Positions 24,585 to 36,640 of a DNA stretch of 64,000 nucleotides are shown here, piece by piece. Under the pieces are notes generated by a model. It made no database searches. It was not told the origin of the DNA and saw only the letters and a list, made by a program, of their open reading frames with translations. The translations under genes and the position numbers were made by a program. The stretch is from contig NC_079496.1 in NCBI RefSeq assembly GCF_030052815.1, forward strand, positions 82,139,652 through 82,203,651, in the 5' to 3' direction. Each line of letters opens with the position of its first letter. The first letter of the stretch is position 1. This DNA comes from Hevea brasiliensis (taxonomy: Eukaryota > Streptophyta > Magnoliopsida > Malpighiales > Euphorbiaceae).

Positions 24585-25305
24585 AGATTATCGGTTGAGG
24601 AGGATTTCATTATGGACAACAGATGGGGATGAGATTACAGTTGTGGGTGAAGGAATGGGTTGTCTTTCTACTATCATATCAGCCACAACAACTTGAAGAA
24701 TGATAAGGAAGGGCTGTAAGGCTTTCTTAGCACATGTGGTTGACACTAGGAAGACTAGCCTGAGCACACAGGAGATCCCCATAGTACGTGAATTTTCGGA
24801 TGTGTTTCCGAAAGAGTTGCTGGGTTTGCCACAAGATAGAGAAGTGGAGTTTGCTATAGAGATTATGCCAAGTACTGCACCGATTTCCATTGCTCCATAT
24901 AGAATAGCACCTACTAAACTGAGAGAGTTGAAAGTTCAGTTATAGGAACTACTAGATAAGGGTTTCATATGCCCTAGTGTGTCGCCTTGGGGAGCACCGG
25001 TGTTGTTTGTAAAGAAGAAAGACGGTATACTACGGCTTTATATAGACTAGCAGCAGTTGAATAAGGTGATTGTGAAAAACAAATATCCTTTATCACGGAT
25101 AGATGATCTATTTGATCAACTGAAGGGAGCCGGTGTGTTTTTCAAGATAAATCTCAGATCAGGCTATCACCAGCTGAGAAGAAAGGAGACAGATGTACAT
25201 AAAATTGCTTTCAGGACCCGGTGTGGACACTATGAGTTTCTTGTGATGCCATTTGGGCTAACAAATGCACCAGCAGCTTTATGGACCTAATGAACTGCAT
25301 CTTTC
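24585..25305 (+). pseudogene. pol: Gypsy E pol, first part (family T1)
   Basis: The plus strand encodes a degraded gypsy protease-RT linker and RT fingers: GCKAFLAHVVDT, VREFSDVFPKEL, the APISIAPYR block, [17 protein letters not shown] and [10 protein letters not shown], to FGLTNAPAA. In-frame stops stand at about 24943 (where relatives have Gln) and 25047. It is closest in the window to pol of B. The coding sequence is interrupted at 25305 by the solo LTR F and resumes at 57214. Everything upstream of this part of E is missing on the left, where copia D begins. Confidence 0.82.
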
Positions 25306-25866
25306 TGAAGGAACGGAAGTGTGAAAAACGCAAGTTTATTCCATTGAATTCAAAAATTTTCACCTAGGGTCACATGCATCATGCAAGATTTATTTTTATC
25401 TATTTGATTTCAATGATAAACAACATATTAAAACTCTTTTAATATGTTTTTGGATCTGTATTTGCCATTTAAGATTTTAAAATTAATCAGATTAATTTTA
25501 GAACCCCAGATTAAATCAAGAGCGATTACACTAACCTCTTGATGCACTGCAACGTGTCTGCGCTTTTGAGATTCATCTTTAGGACACCAGATGTTGTCCC
25601 TCTAGCTTGTCCACACCAAGAACACCTATGGCAGCCCTTGAACAGCTTCTAAAGCCTTTTCTATTAATTAGAAATTCAAGTTCTGCTTTTTAAGAGATTA
25701 GAGATGTAAACAGGACACTAGAAACAATTTCTAGTGTTCTTAATTCAAGATATTGATGGCTAATCTCTTTGAATTGATGAGAGATGAAGAAGAATAGATG
25801 AAAACCCTCAAAGTGGCGTGACAAAGGAGAGGAGTGGCTGCTGGTTATTTTTTCTTTTCATAACCA
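25306..25866 (-). repeat. Solo copia LTR F, first part
   Basis: It starts TGAAGGAACGG right after the target duplication CTTTC (25301-25305). It matches the left quarter of a C1 LTR until another copia LTR (G) begins at 25867. The rest of F is at 55716-57208, followed by the second CTTTC (57209-57213). Since both duplications flank one LTR and no internal F sequence remains, F is a solo LTR formed by recombination between its own two LTRs. Confidence 0.88.
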
Positions 25867-27963
25867 TGTTAGTAGTATGCACTAGAGCATATCATTTAGT
25901 ATGTATCTTGTATATATTTTTATTAATAAAAGGCATTTCCACTTTTCCGTTTACATAATATATTTATGTGTAATAGAAAAGGTCCATTGATATTTTGTTA
26001 GAAATATTATTCTTAAGTTGTTAAGAATATGAGTGACAATATTTCTAGCACAAAGTATCATAAATAGGTTCACAATCCAGGATACTTCATAATAAGGACA
26101 TGACTTATCCAGAAAGATTGTATTCATGTTTGTTCCCAAAATATTTATATGAGATATAAATAAGATGGAATGGTGAGTCTCATGCCATATAACAAACATG
26201 ATAGGCACTTATAAATGATAAGTAGGCCGAACCAGTGACACTTATGACAAGCACATGGAGTTTACTCTTATCAATGTTTTGTCATAAATCATATCAGTGC
26301 ATATAATCTTTAGACTTGAGATAGCACAGTTATCTTGTATATAGGTAGTTTGAGTTTGATACTGCTTTCATACTTGTACTGTGTATGGGTATATGGGCAT
26401 GTGTTGGCTCCTACTAGTTATATATGGAGGTAGGTGTTGATCAAGATGGAATCTGTTCCTCTAAGTAAATAGAGATAAAATCCTATGTTCATTTAATTGT
26501 TCTTGATGTTTCAAGTTCCTGGCCAGGACAGATAGATTTATTGTAAAAGAGTTTACGATGAGAAAATCTTTTAATCAAGAACTGGAATTAAAAGAGAACA
26601 TAATATTCATAGCAAATGGAGTTTGACATAAACCATGACTCCACTTGAGTTGGGATTTTGTAACAGAGATTCTAGTGCATGGTAACATATGATTATAGGT
26701 TCATTTAAGGTAAACCTTATTACTAATTGCGTGGCCATGGCATGCTATGCTAGGTGTTAACCATGGTCTATGAGGTTCATAAAATGATTTAGAGAAATCA
26801 TTTATGGTAAGAAAGAGTTCTGATGATATTAAGAGTTGATATCATGTCTCATTGCCAATTAGTGATGAGCCTAGTAAGTCACACACATACACAAGTAATC
26901 ACCTATTTAAATATGATTTAATTAATTAATTAAAGAGTTTAATTGATTAATTAAATAGGTTTGGTTTGCAATTAAATTGCAAAGTCCCTAGCATGACTTG
27001 AAAGCAAATCTAGATTATTGGATGTATAATATAAGTTAAATTTATATTTAAAGTGTTTAAATATGAATTTAATTAATGAGAAATTAATTAATAGAGATTA
27101 ATTAATTAATTTGTATTTGATATAAATTAATTAGAAGAAGAAAATAATTATTTTGGGTTAAGAACTCAAAATTAAGACACAGGGGCATTTTGGTCATTTT
27201 GCAGTGTGACACGTGGCACCATGAGATGGTGACACATGGCATAACACATAAGCTTGCCAAATGTTTTTTAATCATGTAAGATGATTAAAATCAAGATTAC
27301 ATATAGGTTTGACACTTGGCACAATGTGATTGGGTCACTTAAACCTAGAGCTAATCAAAGGGTGACATGTGGCAAGGGTTTAATGTGTTAACCTAGCTAT
27401 TTAAGTGTTGTTATGAGAAAATAAAACACAACCAGCAGCCACACTCCTTTGTCACGCCACTTTGAGGTTTTTATCTCTTCTTCTTCATCTCTTATCAATT
27501 CAAAGAGATTAGCCATCAATCTCTTGAATTAAGAACACTAGAAATTGTTTCTAGTGTCCTGTTTACATCTTTAATCTCTTAAAAGGCAGAACTTGATTTT
27601 CTAATTAATAGAAAAAGCTTTAGAAGCTATTCAAGGGCTGCCATAGGTGTTCTTGGTGTGGACAAGCTAGAGACAACATCTGGTGTCCTAAAGACGAATC
27701 TCAAAGGCGCAGACATTGCGATTGCATCAAGAGGTTAGTGTAATCGTTCTTGATTTAATCTAGGGTTCTAAAATTAATCTGATTAATTTTAAAATCTTAA
27801 ATGGCAAATACAGATCCAAAAACATATTAAAAGAGTTTTAATATGTTGTTTATCATTGAAATCAAATAGATAAAAATAAATATTGCATGATGCATGTGAC
27901 CCTAGGTGAAAATTTTTGAATTCAATGGTATAAACTTGTGTTTTTCACACTTCCGTTCCTTCA
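25867..27963 (+). repeat. Copia G 5' LTR
   Basis: It starts TGTTAGTAGTATGC and ends CGTTCCTTCA, 2097 bp. It is the same family as the LTRs of A and F. The likely TATA box CTATTTAAG is at 27397-27405. The terminal 3 bases precede the PBS by two bases. Confidence 0.9.
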
Positions 27964-27965
27964 AT

Positions 27966-27979
27966 TGGTATCAGAGCCA
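27966..27979 (+). other. Copia G primer-binding site
   Basis: TGGTATCAGAGCCA, complementary to initiator tRNA-Met, two bases after the LTR. Confidence 0.88.
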
Positions 27980-29532
27980 CTATATTTGCCATTTAGATTG
28001 ATGTTTATATGATTTAATTGTGTGTTTGATCATGAGATCAAGAGTTTATTGCTGGTTGCAAAGTCAAAGTGGCGGCACAAATGATGAACACCATGGTGTG
28101 CATGGTTGATGCATCACAATGGTGTGCAAAGGTAAATGGATGGTGAATGTGCAATTGTTGTATGATTTAAGATCCATTTTATGTCTAATTAAATTGTTTA
28201 ATTAGAATTTTTATCACACAATTAAATTATGATTCAAATCAGAATTTTAAAAATTGTTTGAATGTGATTCAAATCTGAATTTTAAAAGTTGTTTGAATGT
28301 GATTCAAATCTGAATTTTTAAAGTTGTTTGAATCATATTTAAATCTGATTTTTTAAAATTGATTGAATAAAATTCAGATCTGATTTTTTAAAAAATGTTT
28401 GAATGTGATTCAAATCTGATTTTTTAAAAAATGTTTGAATGTGATTCAAATTTGAATTTTTGAAGTTGTTTGAATGTGATTCAAATCTGAATTTTTAAAT
28501 TTGTTTGAATGAGATTCAAATCTGAATTTTTAAATTTATTTGAATCATATTCAAATCTGGATTTTTAAGTTGAATATGAGATATTCAATTTAATTTAAGT
28601 ATGTATGTTTTATTTAATTGTTAAATAGTGATATGCATGATGGATGATCATGGACTATAAAAGACCAATGTGATTGGATTTATTTCTTTTATGTTTCTTT
28701 GGGATTGTAAATTAATTAATTTATTTTAATTTATTTTGGGCTTGTATTATTAAGTTTGTAATAATTTTTGGGTTGTAATTTCATTTATTTAAGTTCTTGT
28801 AAATTCGCCTTGGTATGCCAAGGATTACTATGTAATATTGGATTGCAAGAAGTTCAAGGAGGTCAAGAGCATTGGTGGGACCAGTGGGAGGAATTCCAGA
28901 TCAAGTGTTGATTATGTACTCCTTCAGCAACTCTTGTAAAATGAATGAATGAAATGCACCTAGGAATGCCCTGATTCAATTCTTGGTGGCTCAGAATTGA
29001 ATCCCTTAGAAAGTCCATGGTCATACCATATTTACTGCTTATCCATGAATCCATGAGATGTATGGGAATGTATGCAATTATATGATATATGCATGCTAAA
29101 TGGATAATGTGCAAAATGAGACCTTAATAGTAAATAGAATGACCATAAAATCTTCTAAACAAATGATTAAGTTGGAAATGCTATAATTAAAGTAATTATA
29201 ACATAGGCCCTCCATTGGGGCAATTATTTTAAGAAATTTTAAATAGTTGCATAAGATGCAATTTATTTAAGAGATTTTCTTAAGAATAATTGTTAAGCAT
29301 GAGATGTTGTAAATATGTAAATGGTTTGGTGGCCAATATTGGATGTACCTGAGGACATTAAAATTATTTGCATAATTACTGGCTCAATGGGATCAACTTA
29401 ACTAATGCAAGATAAGTCAATAATGGATGTACCTGAGATTTTGAGCATTAGGGGCTAGGTAAAGGATTGAACCTCACATGAGATGTGATGGGCAAGGAGT
29501 TGCTCACTTATAGTTTATTGTAATTCCAATAA
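27980..29532 (+). other. Copia G leader, first part
   Basis: It is homologous to the leader of A over its length and contains the hairpin array (28225-28570) and two complete copies of the threefold motif (CAATATTGGATGTACCTGAG at 29335-29354 and a copy at 29419-29438). The third copy was split by the insertion of gypsy H at 29537. No gene is seen. Confidence 0.75.
28225..28570 (+). repeat. 35-bp tandem hairpin array in copia G leader
   Basis: About ten units with TTTGAAT, a spacer such as GTG, and ATTCAAA, matching the array in A read on the opposite strand. The number of units is the same or nearly so. Confidence 0.82.
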
Positions 29533-32500
29533 TGGATTGTAACACCCCCGTTTGCATAGCCTGGTAGATTTCACTGTTCCGGTGACCGGTGTCAGTCCGG
29601 ACAATTAAGGGGATTAGGGCCACACTTAAGACAACTTGAGAAGCCATAAACATAAATAATTAGTAATGTCTAATTAGTTAACTAAAAATAAGAAAAACAA
29701 AACATAAGAGGTTAAACGAGCCGAGAGTCACAGCGATGAGTGACCTCCTCGGGAACGACTGCGAAGTCATTTTAAACTCAAATTTCGAACCGTAAAAAGT
29801 GACGATGCGGTCCTTAGGACCCTTATGAACACAGTGGAAAAGAGAAAATCACGAAAAAGAACTGTTAAGTCAGTCAAATAATTAGGTTAGGGAGCCGGAA
29901 GAAATATTGGATTATTTGCAAACCGTGATGAACCGGCGAGGGGCGATTTGGTCAATTGACCCAGAGTCGACTCGACCTAATCACAAATAAAATCGAAGAA
30001 AAGAAAATTTCGGAATCGAGAATTAAATTAAAGAACTAATAGAAAAAAAAAATAGAAAAAAAAAGAAAAGAAAAGAAAGAAGTTAGAAAAGTCAAAGGTG
30101 ATGTCATAAAAGAATTAATTAAATGAATTATTAAATTTGGACTTTGTGGTCTTCCATAAGCAAAATAAAAAGAAAAGAAATTGGTTTTTTTTCTTCTTCA
30201 TTTCCGTCAACCTTCATCTCCTCTCTCATCTCTCTCTTTTACTTAACTCTCCATCTCCACAAACTCCATTAAAGCTCAATTTTGAGCTTGTATATCATAA
30301 AATTTCACCATAGAAAAATTAGCCACCATAGTTAAAGCTTATCTAGGCAACTTGAGAAGAGGATTGAGCAAGAAAGAAAGAAAGAAAGAAGAACAAAAGT
30401 TAGGGTTTTGAAGATTTAAGAAAGGTTAGTGTGTTAACTCATTATATTACTTCTTTAAATGCATATGCAATGGTTGACATGAGCTTAGAAGTTATGAAAT
30501 GAAATAAAAACATGGGAGAAGGACCAAACTGAAATTTGGGCAGCTTTAGAGGAGTATGATTTACATGAATTTGATGCATTAGAATAAGTTTAAAAGCTTT
30601 GATTAGTGAATGGTTAAGGTTAAGTGCACTAGTTGTGATTTAATGCATGAGATGGAAGAGCTAGGGTTTGAATGTTAGGGTTTTGAGGCAAAATTTTGGA
30701 GAAATACATAAATGATATCTTGGACCTATTGTGAAGTGAAATAATGGTCAATTATGACCAAATAACTTGTGTGGGAATGATAGAAAACTAAACCAAATTC
30801 GTAGGTCAATGGTCATGCTGCTGGCAGCATGACCAAACCCACTTTGAAGGACTAAAACTCAAATTTTACAAGTCCAATTGATATGCCATCAATTGGAGAT
30901 GAAAATAGACATAAATAGCACAATTTTCATTGAGGAACCATGCCCAAAAACTGACCAAAACTTAGTGAAACAATTGACCAAAGTGAAGTGAGAGCAGGCT
31001 GCCACTGCACCAAACTGACCAAATAAACAGTAACTGTTCATTTGGTCATAACTCGAACTAGGAAGGTCAAATTGACCTGAAATTTTACCAGAAATTAGAT
31101 AAGACATAGATCTAAAATTGTCATGAAGAACACCACCCCAAATTATGCCATTAACCCATTCAAATTATTGAGCAAAGTTGAGTTACCAAACCTGCAACTC
31201 TGCAGATTTTTAGTTGAACAGTAATGTTTGGATGGCTATAACTTTCTCTAGAAAATTCGGATTTAGGCGATTCTTGAACCGATGGAAACCTAAGACATAG
31301 TAGAACATTTCATATGCAGAAAGTCAGACCAAATTATGAACTTAACTTAATCAAATTACTGACCAAAGTTGGATCAAAATCTGCCAGAACCCAAGATACC
31401 AGTATGAACAGTACATGTGAACAGTAAACTTATTTTGGCCATAACTTGAGCTAAAAAAACTCCGATTGAGGTGATCCAAAAATGAGAATACACTTAAGAC
31501 AATAAGGAACATTTTCTATGAAGGAAGTTTTGTCAAATTCCAATAGTAGACTGACCAATGAAACAGTGCAACTTCGGAGCACCAAAATCGAAAATTGGCA
31601 ATTTTGCCAAAATAACCTAAGCTTTGAGAAAATGACCAAAACCAACAAGTTTAGTGACCAAAATGTGGTATGTGGGTGAATTTGGAGTTCCCATACCTAT
31701 TAAGTCTTAGAAAGTCAACTATTTGACTTGAATAGTGCAGTGAATAGTAACCCGAAACACAAAATTTAAAGAACGTCGAATTTAGCACGTTAGAGCTAGG
31801 TAATTGTGAAGCTAAATTTATTTTGGATCTGTGTTAAGTTCTAGTACTGAAACATTGTAAAATTGTGTGTTTCAGTTGAAAAGAATATCAGGAAGGAACC
31901 CGAGGAACCGAGTCGAGGCTAAGGGACGACTCGTTTGAGGTTTGTGCACAACATCACTATGCTTTAAAATGTGTTGATAAAGTGAATGAAATATGTATTT
32001 TACATTTGCTTTGACTTATTGAGAATTTATTTGTGACAATAGTTATGATGTGTTGACTTAAATTGTTGGAAGTTATTATGTATATTTGAAATGACAATGT
32101 TTAGCAAATTGTTAAGATAAGTTTTGAAACCACAGTGTCATGACCATATATTTGAACACCTCACTAGCACGACTAGTGGGGGTAATTAGTTTCGAATTTT
32201 GATTCCTTCTCTAGAGAAGTATTGAGGTGTGCCAGTAGAAGAGGATGTGAATGGATATCCATATATTTGAGCTAGCTAGCCTTATGATATGATTTCTCTT
32301 TAACCTCTGGCTATTGAGATTCATGTGATTTCTCTTAGCCTCTGGCTATTGAGATTCTATTTGTTTCGAATGGCATGATCTAACTGTGGGTTTTATGAAA
32401 TATGTTTTGATACTTTGAAATGAACTTGGTTTACATGTAAAATCTCACAATGCATGATTGTATTTAATTTTCATGTTTAGCCAAATTTTTGAATGAATGT

Positions 32501-32544
32501 GCTTTAAGTTTTGCATAAAGATTATTTTAGTATATTGTGCACCA

Positions 32545-32562
32545 CTGAGTCCTAGTACTCAG
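32545..32562 (+). promoter_or_regulatory. Conserved LTR hairpin 1 in gypsy H 5' LTR
   Basis: CTGAGTCCTAGTACTCAG, a 6-bp stem with a 6-base loop, followed by a conserved GATAGCTTTTATTGC run. The same position in element I and in T1 LTRs holds a hairpin with a different stem sequence. It is probably part of the transcript, with unknown role. Confidence 0.65.
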
Positions 32563-32653
32563 CGATAGCTTTTATTGCTGTCGCAGATACAGAGACTAAA
32601 GGAGCAGCAGATTGAGCTGCTGAGGTGTGAGAAGCTACCAGCCTAAAGTTTTC

Positions 32654-32670
32654 GGGTATAATTTATACCC
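32654..32670 (+). promoter_or_regulatory. Conserved LTR hairpin 2 in gypsy H 5' LTR
   Basis: GGGTATAATTTATACCC, a perfect 7-bp inverted repeat about 90 bases after hairpin 1. It is repeated at 41226-41242 in the 3' LTR, and element I has a weaker counterpart with a different loop at 49044-49060. Confidence 0.55.
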
Positions 32671-33260
32671 TAACTGTAAATATTTCTTTTGATGTATATA
32701 TTGCACATAAATGTATGGACATGTACATGGGTCTTGAGCAGCTTGTACAAAGTTTGTATAAAAGTTGTAATAAATTTTAGTTTGGACTTTCTGAATGTAA
32801 ATTTTAGTATGATGAATTTATAAATTGTTTATCTTGAATGGAATATGAATAAATAATATTGATAGACAGTATTTTGAAGGAATTATTGAACTTGTGAATT
32901 TGAGAAATTAATTGAGATTGAGTTTGAAATTGAAGCAGTTGTTGAGAAAAATTTTTAGAAGTGCTTTTTTACAGGTATTCGAAGAATGGTTTTCTCGAAA
33001 TATAGAGGAAACTCTATCAAAATTTTTATAAAATTTGCGGAAAAATAAAATGGGCCAAAATTTCCAACTAGCTTTCAACTTAATTACATGTTTTAAATAT
33101 TTATTAGAAATGCTCACCACTTATCAAAAAGAAGAAAATTGTTTTAAAATCCCTTGTAGGGTACTTAATGAGTTATCGGTAGGTGAAGTTCGGTAGTTCA
33201 TTAGGTATTCTACGGGATCATGTTATGCCTTACAGAGGGGTAAGGTGTGACTTGTTTTAG

Positions 33261-33272
33261 TGGTATCAGAGC
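33261..33272 (+). other. Gypsy H primer-binding site
   Basis: TGGTATCAGAGC, eight bases after the LTR end, for initiator tRNA-Met. Confidence 0.85.
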
Positions 33273-33441
33273 AAGTTTTTGAAATATGTTTTAACTTATG
33301 AATTTGTGTCTTTTCTTTGTTAAGTAGAACTGCTCAATGTCCATAATTGTTACATACAGTGCATTACATCATGAATATGACCTAACGGAGGGAAATCTCC
33401 ATATGTTACTTGTACAGGAGATACCCTAACTTCAGTCTGAA

Positions 33442-34500
33442 ATGGAAGAAGGAGATCGCTTAGTTGAGCAGTCTGTTGAAGCTGAGGCACAAGGGGAAGC
33501 CCCAGCTTTACCGAATGTTAGTGGGTCAGCAACACCAGCCCCACAAATGCCGCAGTTCCCTGCACAATTCGCATAGCAGATGGCTGCGATGTTTCAGCAA
33601 ATGGCCGGGGGTATACCTACTCAAGCTCCACCCCAACCACCTGTGGCACAACCACTACCCCCAGCCAGACAGTATGATAAATTATTAAAGTATGGGGCTG
33701 TAGAATTTAAGGGTACAGTGGACCTTTTAGAGGCAGAGCAATGGCTTGAAAGAATGGACAGAGTGTTTAAGAAACTGCACTGCCAAGATGAGCTGAAGTT
33801 TGAGTATTCCGTGTCTCTACTGCAAGGGGATGCATATGATTGGTGGAAGACCATCCCCCACTTAGTGAACCACGATCTTGACTGGGATGACTTCATCAGA
33901 GAGTTCAGACAGAAATACATCCCAGATGCATATGTTGATCAGAAGTTACAAGAGTTTCTGAGTCTAAAACAAGGCAACAGAACAGTGGCAGAGTATGAGA
34001 GAGAGTTCTCCCGCTTAAGCCATTATGCTGAGAGTCTCCTTACTACCAGTAAGGCAAGATGCAAGAGATTTGAGACGGGTTTGAAGCCCAGTATAAGGAT
34101 GCAAGTTGTGGGATTTCGACACAAAGAACTTCTCGTAACTTATGTCCCAAGCACTTGAACTGAAAGAGTTGAAGGTAAGCAACCCCAGTGAAGGAAAAAG
34201 CTGAAAAATCAGAAAAAGACAAGGGCGAAAAATCAGTTGAACAGAGTTCTGGTACTACCTCTGGAAAGAAAAAGAAGTTTAGTGGACCCAGCAGGGGTCG
34301 AGGTGGAAGATTTGGTAGGGGCCGATTCTCCGGACAGAGACCCCCTAGGTCTGGTCAGCAGTCAAGCAGGGGTTCACATTCTGCCCGCCCCTGTGAGACT
34401 TGTGGCAAGATTCATGGGGAGTGTTCTCGGGCCACTGGACTCGCTTAATCAAGGAGGCAAGGGCCATATAGCTAAAGACTGTACTAGTGCTCCGAGATAT
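33442..34500 (+). pseudogene. gag: Gypsy H gag
   Basis: The start is the ATG at 33442 (MEEGDRLVEQ), matched by copy J at 58388. After 44 codons a TAG at 33574 replaces what the repeat context suggests was CAG. The capsid domain then reads on (33580-34158): LLKYGAVEFKGT, AEQWLERMDRVFKKLH, LLQGDAYDWWKTI, YEREFSRLSHYAE. A frameshift near 34115 moves to the Lys/Gly/Arg-rich part (GPSRGRGGRFGRGRFSG), and a second break near 34435 damages the zinc knuckle: CETCGKIH is kept, but the Cys pair before GGKGHIAKDC is lost. Gag would coat the genomic RNA. Confidence 0.82.
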
Positions 34501-36640
34501 AGTCCAGCTCCTACTACTGCCGAGGGATCTATTCAGAGTCCTGCTCTCAGAGGTTCACAGTTTGTTGGTAGAGGAAGAGGCAGAGGTAGAGGCACTGCTT
34601 CAGGCAGTCAGGGCACAATTGGTCAGTCAGGACAAGGAAGTGCTTCAACCAGAATCTACGCAATGAGACAGCGAGAAGAGGCTGAGACTTCTGATGTGGT
34701 AGCTGGTACATTCTCTATCTCTGGTCAAGATGTATTTGTATTGTTTGATCCGGGTTCAACCCATTCATATGTTAGTGCTAGCATAGTCAGTTCACTTGTT
34801 GTTCCACGTGTGCAAATGGGTTTTGAAGTGCTAGTAACTAGTCCTTTAGGACAAGAGGTCCGGGTCAACAGAATTTATAGGGACTGTCCTTTGGTGATCC
34901 AAGGACATGTTTTCCTGTCAAACTTGATTGAGATGCCCTTCAGAGAGTATGATATTATCTTGGGCATGGATTGGTTAGCCAGGCATCATGCTATGATTGA
35001 TCAGAGATCAAGACAGTCACATTTGGTCTCCCTCTGTACGGTGATGTGGTAATACACAGGGAGAGGCATTTACTACCATCAAACATCATTTCGGCTGCAC
35101 TAGCCAGAAGAATGATCAGAAAGGGGTGTGAAGCATACTTGGCACATGTGATAGACACCCAAGTGGGGAGTCCAGAACTAAGGGACATCCCTACTGTATG
35201 TGATTTTCCGGATGTGTTTCCTGATGAATTGCCAGGATTACCTCCAGAAAGAGAGGTGCAGTTTGAAATTGATGTTATGCCTGGTGTGGATCCAATCTCC
35301 ATAACTCCATATAGAATGGCACCTACAGAATTGAAAGAGTTGAAAGTACAGTTGCAAGAATTGCTTGACAAGGGCTTTATCTGCCCTAGTGTGTCACCTT
35401 GGGGAGCGCCAGTGTTGTTTGTAAAGAAGAAAGATGGCACTCTCCGCTTGTGTATTGATTATCGGCAGTTGAATAAGGTGACAATAAAGAATAGATATCC
35501 ATTGCCCCGGATTGATGACTTGTTTGATCAGTTGAGGGGTGCAGCTGTGTTCTCCAAAATTGACCTGAGATCAGGTTATTATCAGCTGAAAGTACAAGAG
35601 CAGAGTATTTCTAAAACTGCCTTCAGAACCCGCTATGGCCATTATGAGTTCCTAGTTATGCCATTCGGGTTAACTAATGCTCTGGCTGCTTTTATGGATC
35701 TGATGAACACTATCTTCAGACCATACCTCGACCAGTTTGTTGTGGTATTCATAGATGATATATTAGTCTATTCGAGGAATGCAAAAGAGCATGATAGACA
35801 TCTGCTGATTGTACTGCAGACTTTAAGGGAGAAACAACTATATGCCAAATTGTCGAAGTGTGAATTTTGGCTGAAGGAGATATCTTTCTTGGGGCATGTA
35901 GTATCAGAAGAGGGCATCAAAGTAGATCCAAGTAAGATTGAAGCTGTCCTTAATTGGAGGCCACCCAGAAATATCACAGAGATTCGTAGTTTTCTGGGTT
36001 TAGCTGGATACTACCGTAGATTTGTGAAGGGATTCTCCATGTTGGCATCTCCATTGACCAAGCTGCTTAGAAAAGATGTAAAATTTCAGTGGACGGATAA
36101 ATGCCAGCAGAGTTTTGATGAATTGAAGAGATGTTTGATCAAGCTCCATCCGACTTTACCTACACCGTAAAGAATATACTGATTCTGATGATGCTTCTCA
36201 CAATGGGTTAGGTTGTGTGTTGATGCAAGATCGAAATGTCATTGCCTATGCATCACGCCAGCTAAAACCGCATGAGAGGAATTATCCGACACATGACTTG
36301 GAGCTTGCAGCTATTGTGTTTGCTCTTAAGATCTGGAGACATTATTTGTATGGGGAGAAATGCTACATCTACACAGATCATAAGAGTTTAAAGTATTTGG
36401 CACCCAGAAAGAGCTGAATTTGAGACAGAGGAGATGGTTACAGTTGATAAAAGACTATGATTGTCTGATAGACTATCAGCCAGGGAAAGCTAATGTTGTG
36501 GCTGATGCCTTAAGTCGCAAGACTATGGCAAGTCTACGGGTTACTCCTTTGTCTTTGGTACATGAGTTGAGATCATTACATGCCAGTTTAGAGATTAATG
36601 ATGAGGGGCAGACAGTAGTTGCATGGCATGTACAAAGTTG
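34501..36640 (+). pseudogene. pol: Gypsy H pol: protease, reverse transcriptase, RNase H
   Basis: Protease: [15 protein letters not shown] with the active Asp at about 34747, and [12 protein letters not shown] break at about 34999-35020 leads to a second frame (35046-36170) with the [31 protein letters not shown], the [10 protein letters not shown] active site at about 35751, [10 protein letters not shown] and [13 protein letters not shown]. Breaks at about 36135-36175 and one lost base near 36408 interrupt RNase H, whose [14 protein letters not shown] and TDHKSLKYL blocks are still readable. The RT core itself has no stop. The enzyme converts element RNA to DNA. Confidence 0.87.

Larger units (their letters stand above)
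29538..33252 (+). repeat. Gypsy H 5' LTR (3715 bp)
   Basis: It begins TGTAACACCCCCG. Its last base is T where the 3' LTR has A, so the expected CA end reads CT here. It contains two conserved inverted repeats (32545-32562 and 32654-32670) and splice-like signals near 30425, 32586 and 32974. Short frames within it, such as the reverse frame at 31451-31648, recur in the 3' LTR and are not genes. Confidence 0.9.
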
